Shown here: positions 25,828 to 35,151 of the stretch, piece by piece
How positions within the stretch are numbered: the first letter of the stretch is position 1
How the letters are laid out: every line of letters starts with the position of its first letter
Assembly: GCA_002482845.1 (NCBI GenBank)
Contig: DLGT01000096.1
Location: 1-64,000, forward strand
DNA length: 64,000 bases
Direction of reading: 5' to 3'
Source: Saprospiraceae bacterium UBA7687
GTDB lineage: Bacteria; Bacteroidota; Bacteroidia; Chitinophagales; Saprospiraceae
The notes under the pieces: model-generated
Told to the model about the DNA's origin: nothing
Databases searched by the model: none
What the model saw: only the letters and a program-made list of their open reading frames with translations
Position numbers and translations under genes: made by a program

Positions 25828-27126
25828 TTATTGTGTGATCTCATCTAAGTATTTGCCAATAAACTTTGTTTGATTAAAATTGGAAAAGACGCTCCTATCT
25901 TTACTTGATTGTGTGGCGTTAAATCTTTCATTTTTAAAATTTTTGTATTGTTCTAAAATAAAATGAGCGAGCATCTCTGTTTCAGAATAATCAATATTTA
26001 TTCCTAAATTATATTCTTGCATGATATTATTAACATCCGTGCTATGTGGACCGAAACTAATGATCGGGCGTTTTGCTCGAATGTACTCAAAAAATTTACC
26101 TGGAATTCTACCGTTAACATTATCTGCTTTGTTGAGTGGAAGTAAAAGTATCCATGAATTTGATATCTCTTGTAAAGCCACTTTACGATTGACAGTGCCT
26201 AAATTTAATAAATTAGATTCTAATCCTGATTTTATTATGGCTTCTTTAACTTTAATATCTATTTGGCCTAGTAATTTTATTTTTAGATCATCCTTAAAAC
26301 CTTGTTCAATTTCACTAAGATTTTTGAGTACTTCAAATAAATTATTAGGATTTCTATCGTAACCTAATAAACCAGCATGACAAATAGTAAATTTATCGTC
26401 CGCTTTGACTTTTATGTCTCGAAAATCATCTTCATCATATCCATAGTAAACCACATCCACATTTTTTGCACCAATCTTTTCTATGTCTTTTTTCCATGAT
26501 GGACTTGCTATGGTAATTTTTTTGGCTGTATTAAAAGTTTCTTGCTCTAAACGTTTGTGCTTTGCATCTGCGTTTTTACCTATTTTGAATAATTCGTAAT
26601 AATCTACTTGTGTCCAAGGATCTTGGAAATCTGCCAGATGTGGTATGTTAAGTGCCCTTGATACTTGTGTACCAATAACAGTGTTCGTATGTGGTGGACC
26701 ATCTGTTAATATAGCATCGACTGGATTTTCTTTAAGATATTGAATCAGGTATTTGACTGATGGTTTTATCCAGAATGACCTTGCATCTGGTATGAAAAAG
26801 TTGCCTCTGACCCAAATACCCAAATTGTCAAAAATAGATTTTCGATCCCTTACATGTATGATGTTATTGAGTGGTACATCTTTTCTTCTTGTTATTAGTT
26901 TGAATAACTTAAATGGTTCCCAAATTGGTCTTTTTATTATTTTTACTCCTTCAGGTATATCTTTAAAGTTCCCATCATCATAGTACGGATAATCAGCATT
27001 TTCAGGCGTAAAAACAACTGGTTCCCATCCACATTCTCTTAAATATTTTACAAATTTTAAGCATCTAAGTACACCAATGCCTCCAGCAGGTGGCCAATAA
27101 TAACTAATAATCAATACCTTCTTCAA
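25828..27126 (-). CDS. Family 4-like glycosyltransferase
   Basis: A 432-aa GT-B glycosyltransferase. The N-terminal domain starts VLIISYYWPPAGGIGVLRCLKFVKYL, the standard acceptor-side motif of this group, and contains TDGPPHTN and HLADFQDPWT. The C-terminal donor domain has CHAGLLGYDRNP, NGRIPGKFFEYIRAKRPI (the E-x-x-x-x-x-x-E-like segment with FEY) and a final IGKYLDEITQ. It should transfer a sugar from a nucleotide donor during surface glycan assembly. The start is TTG at 27126, since there is no upstream ATG in frame and the motif begins at once. It is divergent from the T9SS cargo gene at 27221, with nearly touching promoters. Confidence 0.88.
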   Translation of the reverse strand: MKKVLIISYYWPPAGGIGVLRCLKFVKYLRECGWEPVVFTPENADYPYYDDGNFKDIPEGVKIIKRPIWEPFKLFKLITRRKDVPLNNIIHVRDRKSIFDNLGIWVRGNFFIPDARSFWIKPSVKYLIQYLKENPVDAILTDGPPHTNTVIGTQVSRALNIPHLADFQDPWTQVDYYELFKIGKNADAKHKRLEQETFNTAKKITIASPSWKKDIEKIGAKNVDVVYYGYDEDDFRDIKVKADDKFTICHAGLLGYDRNPNNLFEVLKNLSEIEQGFKDDLKIKLLGQIDIKVKEAIIKSGLESNLLNLGTVNRKVALQEISNSWILLLPLNKADNVNGRIPGKFFEYIRAKRPIISFGPHSTDVNNIMQEYNLGINIDYSETEMLAHFILEQYKNFKNERFNATQSSKDRSVFSNFNQTKFIGKYLDEITQ

Positions 27127-27172
27127 ACTGATTAATTTTCAAAATAATTATCATTAAAATTATTCAACATGG

Positions 27173-27180
27173 CAAAATTA
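27173..27180 (-). promoter_or_regulatory. -7 element TAATTTTG for the glycosyltransferase
   Basis: TAATTTTG on the minus strand fits TAnnTTTG, 47 bp before the TTG start at 27126. It lies 3 bp from the opposing -7 element. Confidence 0.4.
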
Positions 27181-27183
27181 GAT

Positions 27184-27191
27184 TATTTTTG
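27184..27191 (+). promoter_or_regulatory. -7 element TATTTTTG for the first T9SS paralogue
   Basis: Fits TAnnTTTG and lies 30 bp before ATG 27221. No clear -33 TTG is visible. Confidence 0.4.
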
Positions 27192-27220
27192 TTCAATTAA
27201 TCTTAAAATTTCTATTTATT

Positions 27221-30200
27221 ATGAAATACATCTCAATATTTTTAGTAGCTGTGGCAATTAATTTAGGCTTCAATCTGAACGGACAATCCACAAAAGAATA
27301 CAAATTTGATGCAGATTCAGTACAAGTGTTTGAATTACCTTCAACCGTTAATGGTTACTATTTACCACCAAATATTTCAGGTTTGAATAAGCCATTGTAT
27401 GCAGAACCTTTTGCAACGAATGTATCTTTTCCAACATTGGCTCAAGATATTTATCCAGATGCAGGTAATTTTGCAAACACTATTTTTGGTGGAGACAATC
27501 CAGGTGTTTTAGGTTTTGGTTTTACATCGACTACCACAATTATTAACGAAACATATTCAACACAAGACTTTCCTATAATTCTGGAAGCTGATTTTTTTAA
27601 TAGAAGTTCCTTCGGAAATTATAATGAATCTTATTTTTGGTTGGGTAATTCTAATTACACAAATTTCAACCCTTCAAACTCTATATTACCAAGTGCTGAC
27701 GTACAACAAGGTATTATAATAGGTGGCTTGCCAGAAAGATCTATCATATCTCATGCAAGAAATTTTTTAATCCCTTCGATAGCTTTAATTAATACAACAC
27801 ACAATTTTGCAAGTTACAATCAGTGGTATAAGTTAAAAGTTATTTTAGACGTTACTGAAAATGGAAGACTTGTCATATATAGCATTTTTGTTGATGATAA
27901 TTGTGTAATGTCAGATCCAATCATTGTTGAAAAATCTGATGACTTAAATCTAAACAGTTTTAAACTGGCAATATGTGTTGATGACTTTGCAAAAGAATTC
28001 AAAGTTACTAAAAATGCTAGGTTATTTGAGTTACCAGATGTAGTAGTTTGTGAAAGTGGAAACATCTCATTTAGTCCAGAATTTGAACAAGATTTATGCA
28101 TTGATTTTAATTATTTTTGGGATTTGCCTGGTTCTGATGTTGGCTCATCCACAATAAGTACTCCATCAAATATTAATTATAGTATATCAGGTAAATTTGA
28201 ATCTAGCCTTACCTTATCAAATGGTAATTTTTCAAAAATCATTCCTTTTAATGTAGAAGTTGAGCCATCTTTTGATCAAACCATAACAAGGCAACTCTGT
28301 CCAAATGATTCTATTTTCTTTAATAATCAATGGGTTTCTGAATCAGGTATTTATGAAGAAATTATCACCCTTGCAAATGGTTGTGATAGTATTACGACAT
28401 TAGACATCTCATTTTCTGATAGTATCAAAACATCTTTAGATTTTCTTATTTGCGTTGGCGATACCATAAAAGTAGGGCAAGAAATATATACTTCACAAGG
28501 TAACTTTGTTCAGAACTTGACAAGCACACTTGGTTGTGATAGTACATTGTTTATCAATATTGATCTTATAAATGAAGATCTGCTCTACGATTTTAACAAA
28601 TGTTCTGCTATAGTCGGTTCTACAAATATGGACTATTCTGAATTTACAACTACATTTTCACAGATTTCTTGCGGAACAATATCATTAAGTAATATTTTTA
28701 GGTCAAATCCAATAGAAAATAAACACTCTTGTACTCTAGGATTGGGAAATTCTTTGGCAATGTGTGTAGAGAGTAGTAGTGATTGTGCATACTCAGCTGG
28801 AAATGAAAAATCTGTCGTATTTACTTTTGAAGTTACACCAGAAGAAGGAAAACACTTTCAAATTGCCAAATTGAAATTCTTTGAAAAGTCTCCTTTAATG
28901 TATGATTGGATCAATGGTGCTTCAGGTGTCAATAATTACGCTACCAAATTTGGGTTTAGAGTACTGAAAAATGGGGTAGAGATTTATAAGGATGAAGAAA
29001 TTATTTCTAGTAGAGATTGGAAAGAGCATAAAATTGCTTTTATGAATAATGAAGATTTTATTGCAAAGGAAAAGTCAACTTACCAATTCGAGTTTCTACC
29101 TTATTGCCCTATAGGGAATTCATCTCCTGTAAGTGTTTGGGATTTAGAAAACATATCTATTTTCACGTCATGTTTAGATAAAGAGAATAGAGTTTTGGCA
29201 GGAGCAGTTGCTGATGCTGAAGGGAATCCTTTGGTAAATGTGAATGTGTTGAAACAACAACAATTAGAAATTGAAAACATAATGACAGACGAAAATGGTA
29301 ATTTTGCCATGAGCGATGTCGTCAATTCTGATGATTGCGAAATCTCTGTGCTAAAAAATGATGACTTTTTGAATGGTGTGACAACCCTAGATTTGATTCT
29401 CATCCAACGCCATATTCTAGGATTAGATATCTTTGACCAATCTAGGAAATATGTTGCAGCCGATGTTAATAATGACACAAGGGTTTCTGCAGCGGATCTT
29501 GTTGAACTTAGAAAATTGATTTTAGGTATAACTAGTAAGTTTAGTCATAACAAAAGTTGGAGGTTTATCACCGAATTACCAGATTTTGATAGACATAGTA
29601 TCATCGATGTAAATGAGAAATACGCCATTGAAAAGGGAGTCAAAGATCTCACAGCTTTGAATTTTACAGGTATAAAATTAGGTGATGTTAACAATGATTC
29701 GAATCTAAAAGCTAATCAAGAATTTAGGAGTAACAATGTTGAAGAAATAAAAGTTGAAATCAAGAAAATAGGAAATGGTGAACAAATAGTTAACTTTTTC
29801 GCTTCTTCATCATTCGAATTGAATGGTCTTCAGATGTCATTGAACGTTGCTGAAATAAATGGTTTTGAAATAGTGAAAAATCGGCTAGAAATTGGTGACG
29901 GCGATATACATTATAATGGAAAGAATATCAATATTTCTTTTTCTTTAGCAAATTCAGTTACAATAAATAATTTTGAACCGTTATTTTCATTAATTTTGAA
30001 AGGGAAAGAAAATAATAAAAATATATTTAATGGTTTAAATTACGATTTCAATAATGAATTATATTTTTCCGATTTGTCTATGAAAAATGTTGGTATAAAT
30101 GCATTAGTTAATTCGGAATCATTTATTTCTGTAAATGCAATGCCAAATCCATTTAGTGATAAGACTTTAGTAGAATTCCATAATGATGAATCTGGCCCCA

Positions 30201-30379
30201 TAAATATTGAGGTATATAATGTCACAGGAAATTTAGTTTATTCGAAATCTATCATGTCTGTCATTGGACTTAATGAATTAACAATATCTTCATATCAATT
30301 AGGTGACATTTCGGGATTGTACTATCTTAGATTGGTGACTAAAGAAAAGTCTAGTGCCGTAAAGTTAATTTTGAAATGA
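27221..30379 (+). CDS. Secreted T9SS (type A) protein with Cys/DS repeats and dockerin-like module
   Basis: A 1052-aa exported protein with signal peptide MKYISIFLVAVAINLGFNLNGQ. An N-terminal domain of about 280 residues is shared with the next gene (for example NESYFWLGNSNYT, NFNPSNSILP, LAICVDDFAKEFKVTKNA). Two Cys/DS repeats follow (about 358-448; CPNDSIFFNNQW, GCDSITTLD). A Cys-containing beta-rich domain comes next, then a carboxypeptidase-regulatory-like linker and a dockerin-type I-like calcium module (about 716-770; DLILIQRHILG ... AADLVELRKLILG). It ends in a type A T9SS sorting domain (MPNPFSDKT to VKLILK). It should be a cell-surface protein; binding target unknown. Embedded in the glycan locus, it may be a glycosylation substrate (inference). 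Confidence 0.9.
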   Translation: MKYISIFLVAVAINLGFNLNGQSTKEYKFDADSVQVFELPSTVNGYYLPPNISGLNKPLYAEPFATNVSFPTLAQDIYPDAGNFANTIFGGDNPGVLGFGFTSTTTIINETYSTQDFPIILEADFFNRSSFGNYNESYFWLGNSNYTNFNPSNSILPSADVQQGIIIGGLPERSIISHARNFLIPSIALINTTHNFASYNQWYKLKVILDVTENGRLVIYSIFVDDNCVMSDPIIVEKSDDLNLNSFKLAICVDDFAKEFKVTKNARLFELPDVVVCESGNISFSPEFEQDLCIDFNYFWDLPGSDVGSSTISTPSNINYSISGKFESSLTLSNGNFSKIIPFNVEVEPSFDQTITRQLCPNDSIFFNNQWVSESGIYEEIITLANGCDSITTLDISFSDSIKTSLDFLICVGDTIKVGQEIYTSQGNFVQNLTSTLGCDSTLFINIDLINEDLLYDFNKCSAIVGSTNMDYSEFTTTFSQISCGTISLSNIFRSNPIENKHSCTLGLGNSLAMCVESSSDCAYSAGNEKSVVFTFEVTPEEGKHFQIAKLKFFEKSPLMYDWINGASGVNNYATKFGFRVLKNGVEIYKDEEIISSRDWKEHKIAFMNNEDFIAKEKSTYQFEFLPYCPIGNSSPVSVWDLENISIFTSCLDKENRVLAGAVADAEGNPLVNVNVLKQQQLEIENIMTDENGNFAMSDVVNSDDCEISVLKNDDFLNGVTTLDLILIQRHILGLDIFDQSRKYVAADVNNDTRVSAADLVELRKLILGITSKFSHNKSWRFITELPDFDRHSIIDVNEKYAIEKGVKDLTALNFTGIKLGDVNNDSNLKANQEFRSNNVEEIKVEIKKIGNGEQIVNFFASSSFELNGLQMSLNVAEINGFEIVKNRLEIGDGDIHYNGKNINISFSLANSVTINNFEPLFSLILKGKENNKNIFNGLNYDFNNELYFSDLSMKNVGINALVNSESFISVNAMPNPFSDKTLVEFHNDESGPINIEVYNVTGNLVYSKSIMSVIGLNELTISSYQLGDISGLYYLRLVTKEKSSAVKLILK

Positions 30380-30491
30380 AAATAATTTGAATAAATTGAT
30401 TTGTCAGAAATGAATCAAGTGATTTTAATTTTTTTATTTAGATAGTATAATTTGTGCTTTTGAAAAAAAAAATATATTCAAATAAGTTAAC

Positions 30492-33400
30492 ATGAAATTG
30501 TTCAACATAACCTTGGGATTATTATTTTTTGCTAACATATTAGTTGGACAAATAGTAAGAGAATATACTTTTAGTGCAGATTCAGTACATGTTTTTAGTA
30601 CATCAAATCCTGTAAATTCTTTCTATCTGCCATATGATATCTCTGGTATCAACAAACCGATGTATGCTGAACCTTTTTCAAATGATGTTTCATTTCCTAC
30701 GTTGGCCCAAAATATATACGGACCAGCTGGAAGTTTTACAGGAACAATATTTGGGGGCGAAAGTCCGCAAGGTTACGCATGGGGTTTTGGTGCGGTAACC
30801 GTCATAATAAATGAAATATTTACATCTGCTGATTTCCCTATTATCCTAGAGGGTGATTTTTTTAACAGAAGTTCGTATGGGAGTTTTAATGAATCATATT
30901 TTTGGATTGGTAATTCAAATTATACACATTTTAATCCTTCCAATTCAGTTCTTCCTACTCCAAATGTTCAGCAAGGAATATTGATTGGTGGGTTACCTGA
31001 CCGTACATTGATATCTAATGGAGGTTCATATTTAACGACACCAGTTAGACTTTATGATGATACACACAACTTAACTGATTACAATGAATGGAATGCGATG
31101 AAAACCATTCTAGACATACTTGATGATGGTAGTTTAGTAATTTATAATGTACTCCTGAACGATATATGTGTGTTGCCAGAACCAGTAGTTGTTGTTAAAT
31201 CAGATAATTTAAACTTAAACAGCTTTAGACTTGCAATTTGTGTTGATGACTTTGCAAAAGATTTTAAAGTGACTAAAAATGCATTTTTATTTCAATTACC
31301 AAATGTCGTAGCTTGTGAAAATGAAATTATAAGCCTTAACGCAGATTTTGATGAAGAATTGTGTTTGGATTTGTCTTATAATTGGAGCTTGCCTGGGTCA
31401 AATATAGGTTTTGCTAATATAAAATCACCTTCAAATATAAAATACCAAAATCATGGAAATTACGCTGCAACTTTAACAATTTCGGACGGTCAATTTACAA
31501 AAACTATACCTTTTGAAATAAATATTGATGCTGGACCTTCGCAATTTTTAACCCAAAACCTCTGCTCCAACGACTCCGTCTACTTCAATAACCAATGGAT
31601 ATACAATTCTGGACTTTATCAACAAGTTTTGACTAGTCAAGATGGGTGCGATAGTACGATTACGTTAGACGTTATTTTTCAAGATACGGTAAGGTCTATT
31701 TCTCAAATTGAACTATGTCAAGGCGATTCGTTACTTATTAATGGACAATGGATTTTTGAAGATGGAAATTTTAGTGTGTTATCTACAACCGCTAATGGCT
31801 GCGACAGTATTGCATCTATCATCATTGATTTGATACCTCAAGTTGGCATTTTTGATACAATAAACCTTTGCCAAGGTGATTCTATTTTTTTAAATAATAA
31901 TTGGTATTTTGATGCTCAAGTTGTGTCCTATTTTTATCAAAATTCATTTTGTCCAATTAATATTACTACAACTATATCAAATAGGTTAAACTATAATTTT
32001 TTGGATACTGTGAAAATATGTGCAAAAGATTCTATATTTTTTAATAATTCATGGATCAAAATAGCAGGTCGATATCAAGAGATTTTGACATCCACATTTG
32101 GCTGTGATAGTCTAATAACTTTAGATTTGATATTTTTTGACACTATAAAGACAAGAATAGATGTAGAAATTTGTCAAGGAGATTCCATTTTGATAGGTGC
32201 AAATTGGGTTAGTCAATCGGGTATTTATCAAATCAATGAGGTAAATGATAATGGATGCGATAGTTTAGTTGTGATTTCTTTGAATTTGGTAGAACAGACA
32301 AACTTTTATGATACAATCAATATATGCGAAGGTGATTCAGTTAATATTAATAATAATTGGATTAGTGATGAACAAATAGTTTCATATTTTGACTTGAGTT
32401 CAAATTGTCCTAAACAGATTTTTGCTTCAATATTGATTAAACCTTTATTTAATCAATTTTATGAAGTTAAGACTTGCTCCAACGACTCCATCTACTTCAA
32501 TAACCAATGGATATACGATTCAGGGCTTTATCAACAAGTTTTGATAAGTCAAAATGGGTGCGATAGTACGATTACGTTAGACGTTATTTTTCAAGATACG
32601 GTAAGATCTATTTCTCAAATTCCTTTATGCCAAGGCGATTCATTACTTATTAATGGACAATGGATTTATGAAGATGGAAATTTTACTGTGTTATCTACAA
32701 CTTCTAATGGCTGCGACAGTATTGCATCTATTATCGTTGATTTGATACCTCAAGTTGGCATTTTTGATACCATAAATCTTTGTCAAGGGGATTCTGTTTT
32801 TATAAATAATAATTGGTATTTTGCTGCTCAAGATGTAACTTATTTTGATCTTAACTCATTTTGTCCCATTAGTGTCACATCCACAATTGAGAGTCTACCT
32901 AGTTATAGTTTCATAGACAATATCAGTATCTGTCCTAATGATAGTATATTTTACAAAGGCAGTTGGATATCTGAAGATGGAAGTTTCTTATTCAGTTATA
33001 AAACCAATCTTGGTTGCGATTCTGTTTTTATATTAAATACAGTTCAAATTCCTTTTCCAGATGAGCCTATTTCTATGGTCGATTGTGATTCTGGTATTTA
33101 TGAGTTAACAGTAGATACTGACACAAATTGGTCTTTTGCATGGAGCAATGGATCCTTATCTAATCCAACAATTTTTGAAGATGGTACTACAGCTTCAGTT
33201 TTGTACACACATAATAATGTAGGTTGTTTAGTAAATTATAATATCGATTTGCCTTCTATACCTTTTGATTATGAAGTACCTTTTTTTGGTGATACCATCG
33301 TTTATCCAGGCAAACCTTTGAAATATATCTTAGATTTAGATGGCAATTTTTGGTCACTCGATTGGTATCAAGATGATAAACTAAGCTGTGAAGGCTGTTT

Positions 33401-33785
33401 TGAACATATAATCCAAACCCAATCCGCCAGTGAAATGGATTTGATATTCACACATATTTCTGGTTGTGTGTATTACCGTAATTTTAGTATCGACATCGAT
33501 GCATCACAAGATATTTATATTCCAAATATTTTTGCACCTGAAAGTACATCAGGAAACGATAAATGGAGGGTTTATATACCTGAATGTTTTATGATCGAGA
33601 TCGTAAGAATTTATGATCGATGGGGCAATTTGGTGTACATTATTGAAAATCCAAGTGTCATTGAATGGGACGGCACTTATCGTGGTAGGTATTTAGAGCA
33701 AGGTGTCTTCACTTATCTAATTACCTATAGGGACCCAGCATTTGCCCAAAAAATAAAAAGCGGTGACGTTACTTTGATTAGATGA
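30492..33785 (+). CDS. Secreted T9SS (type B, gliding-associated) paralogue with ten Cys/DS repeats
   Basis: A 1097-aa paralogue of the preceding gene. It has signal peptide MKLFNITLGLLFFANILVGQ and the same N-terminal domain (NESYFWIGNSNYT, LAICVDDFAKDFKVTKNA). About ten repeats of roughly 50 residues follow (about 355-855), most opening C-x-x-D-S and closing G-C-D-S. They are arranged as a three-unit A-B-C super-repeat; C units replace GCDS by a C-P pair. A Cys-bearing Ig-like region precedes a type B (gliding-motility-associated) C-terminal domain from about 1010 (IPNIFAPEST, VRIYDRWGNLVY, WDGTY). It lacks the dockerin of its neighbour. It is probably a fibrous surface protein stabilised by disulfides. 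Repeat units 1-3 and 7-9 are almost identical at DNA level. Confidence 0.9.
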   Translation: MKLFNITLGLLFFANILVGQIVREYTFSADSVHVFSTSNPVNSFYLPYDISGINKPMYAEPFSNDVSFPTLAQNIYGPAGSFTGTIFGGESPQGYAWGFGAVTVIINEIFTSADFPIILEGDFFNRSSYGSFNESYFWIGNSNYTHFNPSNSVLPTPNVQQGILIGGLPDRTLISNGGSYLTTPVRLYDDTHNLTDYNEWNAMKTILDILDDGSLVIYNVLLNDICVLPEPVVVVKSDNLNLNSFRLAICVDDFAKDFKVTKNAFLFQLPNVVACENEIISLNADFDEELCLDLSYNWSLPGSNIGFANIKSPSNIKYQNHGNYAATLTISDGQFTKTIPFEINIDAGPSQFLTQNLCSNDSVYFNNQWIYNSGLYQQVLTSQDGCDSTITLDVIFQDTVRSISQIELCQGDSLLINGQWIFEDGNFSVLSTTANGCDSIASIIIDLIPQVGIFDTINLCQGDSIFLNNNWYFDAQVVSYFYQNSFCPINITTTISNRLNYNFLDTVKICAKDSIFFNNSWIKIAGRYQEILTSTFGCDSLITLDLIFFDTIKTRIDVEICQGDSILIGANWVSQSGIYQINEVNDNGCDSLVVISLNLVEQTNFYDTINICEGDSVNINNNWISDEQIVSYFDLSSNCPKQIFASILIKPLFNQFYEVKTCSNDSIYFNNQWIYDSGLYQQVLISQNGCDSTITLDVIFQDTVRSISQIPLCQGDSLLINGQWIYEDGNFTVLSTTSNGCDSIASIIVDLIPQVGIFDTINLCQGDSVFINNNWYFAAQDVTYFDLNSFCPISVTSTIESLPSYSFIDNISICPNDSIFYKGSWISEDGSFLFSYKTNLGCDSVFILNTVQIPFPDEPISMVDCDSGIYELTVDTDTNWSFAWSNGSLSNPTIFEDGTTASVLYTHNNVGCLVNYNIDLPSIPFDYEVPFFGDTIVYPGKPLKYILDLDGNFWSLDWYQDDKLSCEGCFEHIIQTQSASEMDLIFTHISGCVYYRNFSIDIDASQDIYIPNIFAPESTSGNDKWRVYIPECFMIEIVRIYDRWGNLVYIIENPSVIEWDGTYRGRYLEQGVFTYLITYRDPAFAQKIKSGDVTLIR
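31563..31920 (+). repeat. Intragenic long direct repeat, copy 1
   Basis: This segment, encoding Cys/DS units 1-3, recurs at 32475-32832, exactly 912 bp (304 codons) downstream, with about nine in ten bases matching by eye. The units between the copies are much more diverged. Confidence 0.85.
32475..32832 (+). repeat. Intragenic long direct repeat, copy 2
   Basis: Second copy, encoding Cys/DS units 7-9 of the same protein. In-frame spacing means recombination between the copies would delete or add 304 codons without a frameshift. Confidence 0.85.
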
Positions 33786-33797
33786 CTTTTATTTAAA

Positions 33798-34691
33798 TCA
33801 AACTTTCTTTAATACGTAAATAACAGAGCTTGATTTATTTACATTAATTAAACCTTTCAAAAAAGATACAAAACCTATCATAAATCCTTGAACTAAACCT
33901 AATGTACTATTTTTATATTTTTCACTCAAAAGAGAATTGTAAAAAGGGTCAAATGGCATCATCTTTTTTTCTATGAGTTTAAAATTATTTTTGACTGCGA
34001 TTTTTTCTAAAGTTTCAGGCGTGAAATGCCAAAGATGCCGTGGTACATCATATGCTGCCCAATAAGTTCCATAATATTTTGCTTCGAAACAAGCATGATT
34101 TGGCACAGCAATTATGAGATGTCCATTATGATCTAATAGACTGTGGAATGTTTTGAGATAGGCATTTGGATCATAAAGATGCTCCAAAACATGCCATAAA
34201 GTGATATATCCAAATTTTTGGGTAATATGTCCATTCTTAAGATATTCAGGAGAGTTTACATCTAGGCCAAATTGTTTTTTGCTAAATTCCCTTGCCTTTT
34301 CATCGATTTCTATACCAAATGTGGCATATCCTTTTTGTTTCATGAAGTTTAAGAAATAACCTGTCCCACTTCCTACATCAAGTAGATTTTTATTTGACCC
34401 AAGAGAATTTACAAGTTTATATTTTCTACCGAGCATAATATCCCTGACCACATGGTAAAGTCTAGATACCAAACCTTTTGATGTATTTGAATGAGAAATG
34501 TAATCTTCACTTTGATAATATCTACCACTTTCTGATTCTTCAGGTGCATGTTGAGTAAAGAGAAATCCACATTCCATACATTTATGAAGTTCAAAAGTTT
34601 CTTTCGTGATGGAATGATCCTTTATTTGGGTTACAGCTTGGATTGCTGATGAATTACAGACTTGACAGTTTTTTAATATGATCGATGCCAT
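33798..34691 (-). CDS. Class I SAM-dependent methyltransferase with N-terminal zinc ribbon
   Basis: A 297-aa protein. The N-terminus has C-x2-C ... C-x2-C (Cys9, Cys12, Cys38, Cys41; NCQVCNS and KCMECGF), a small zinc-binding module found in sugar C-methyltransferases and related enzymes. The SAM fold begins LLDVGSGTGYFL, followed by FGIEIDEKA, ITLWHVLEHLYDP and the closing strands. A hydrophobic C-terminal segment (LVQGFMIGFVSFLKGLI) may associate with the membrane. Its place beside the glycan locus suggests methylation of a glycan or lipid-linked sugar (inference). It converges with the T9SS gene, 12 bp apart, and has its own promoter. Confidence 0.85.
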   Translation of the reverse strand: MASIILKNCQVCNSSAIQAVTQIKDHSITKETFELHKCMECGFLFTQHAPEESESGRYYQSEDYISHSNTSKGLVSRLYHVVRDIMLGRKYKLVNSLGSNKNLLDVGSGTGYFLNFMKQKGYATFGIEIDEKAREFSKKQFGLDVNSPEYLKNGHITQKFGYITLWHVLEHLYDPNAYLKTFHSLLDHNGHLIIAVPNHACFEAKYYGTYWAAYDVPRHLWHFTPETLEKIAVKNNFKLIEKKMMPFDPFYNSLLSEKYKNSTLGLVQGFMIGFVSFLKGLINVNKSSSVIYVLKKV

Positions 34692-34715
34692 GAAAAGCTA
34701 TTTTTTTGAATAGCG

Positions 34716-34723
34716 CAAAGATA
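34716..34723 (-). promoter_or_regulatory. -7 element TATCTTTG for the methyltransferase
   Basis: A perfect TAnnTTTG match on the minus strand, 25 bp before ATG 34691, which implies a very short leader. Confidence 0.55.
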
Positions 34724-35068
34724 TGATAATATTTATATCAATTTCTATAGTAATATATCAGCTTTCTAATGATGGTAGCATTTTTGATAAAAAAATATTC
34801 AATTAGCAGTTCTATGTATATCTAAAACGTTTTACCAATTAGAATTATTTTAACATTATTTTAAAAAAGTAGCATTCATATCCAACCTTTCATAATTTCA
34901 TTACGTCATTACTTTATGGTCTCCTTTGTATTAAGTTTCAAAGGTATATTGGGGCGAATTTAGAATGCACAAATTAGAAAATTTTAATAATGTAAAAAGT
35001 AACTTGCTTTTGTAACTTTTAGTAAAACTTTAACGTTATGACTGTAGATTTGTACATACAAATTAAAT

Positions 35069-35076
35069 TATCTTTG
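35069..35076 (+). promoter_or_regulatory. -7 element TATCTTTG (with upstream TTG) for the 71-aa gene
   Basis: TATCTTTG preceded by TTG at 35050-35052 (16-bp spacer). The leader to ATG 35152 would be about 70 nt. Confidence 0.5.
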
Positions 35077-35151
35077 TGATAAATATAGATTGGTCATTTT
35101 GTTTTTAAATACCATTTTATAAATTATTTAAATATTGTAATAATTGTTAAT

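Larger units (their letters stand above)
34692..35151. other. AT-rich divergent intergenic region
   Basis: It holds the methyltransferase promoter (34716-34723) and the promoter of the small membrane protein (35069-35076). Nothing else convincing is visible. Confidence 0.6.

Noticed and set aside
31555..33055. CRISPR or mobile repeat inside the large T9SS gene
   Set aside because: The periodicity is in-frame protein repetition of a Cys/DS domain.
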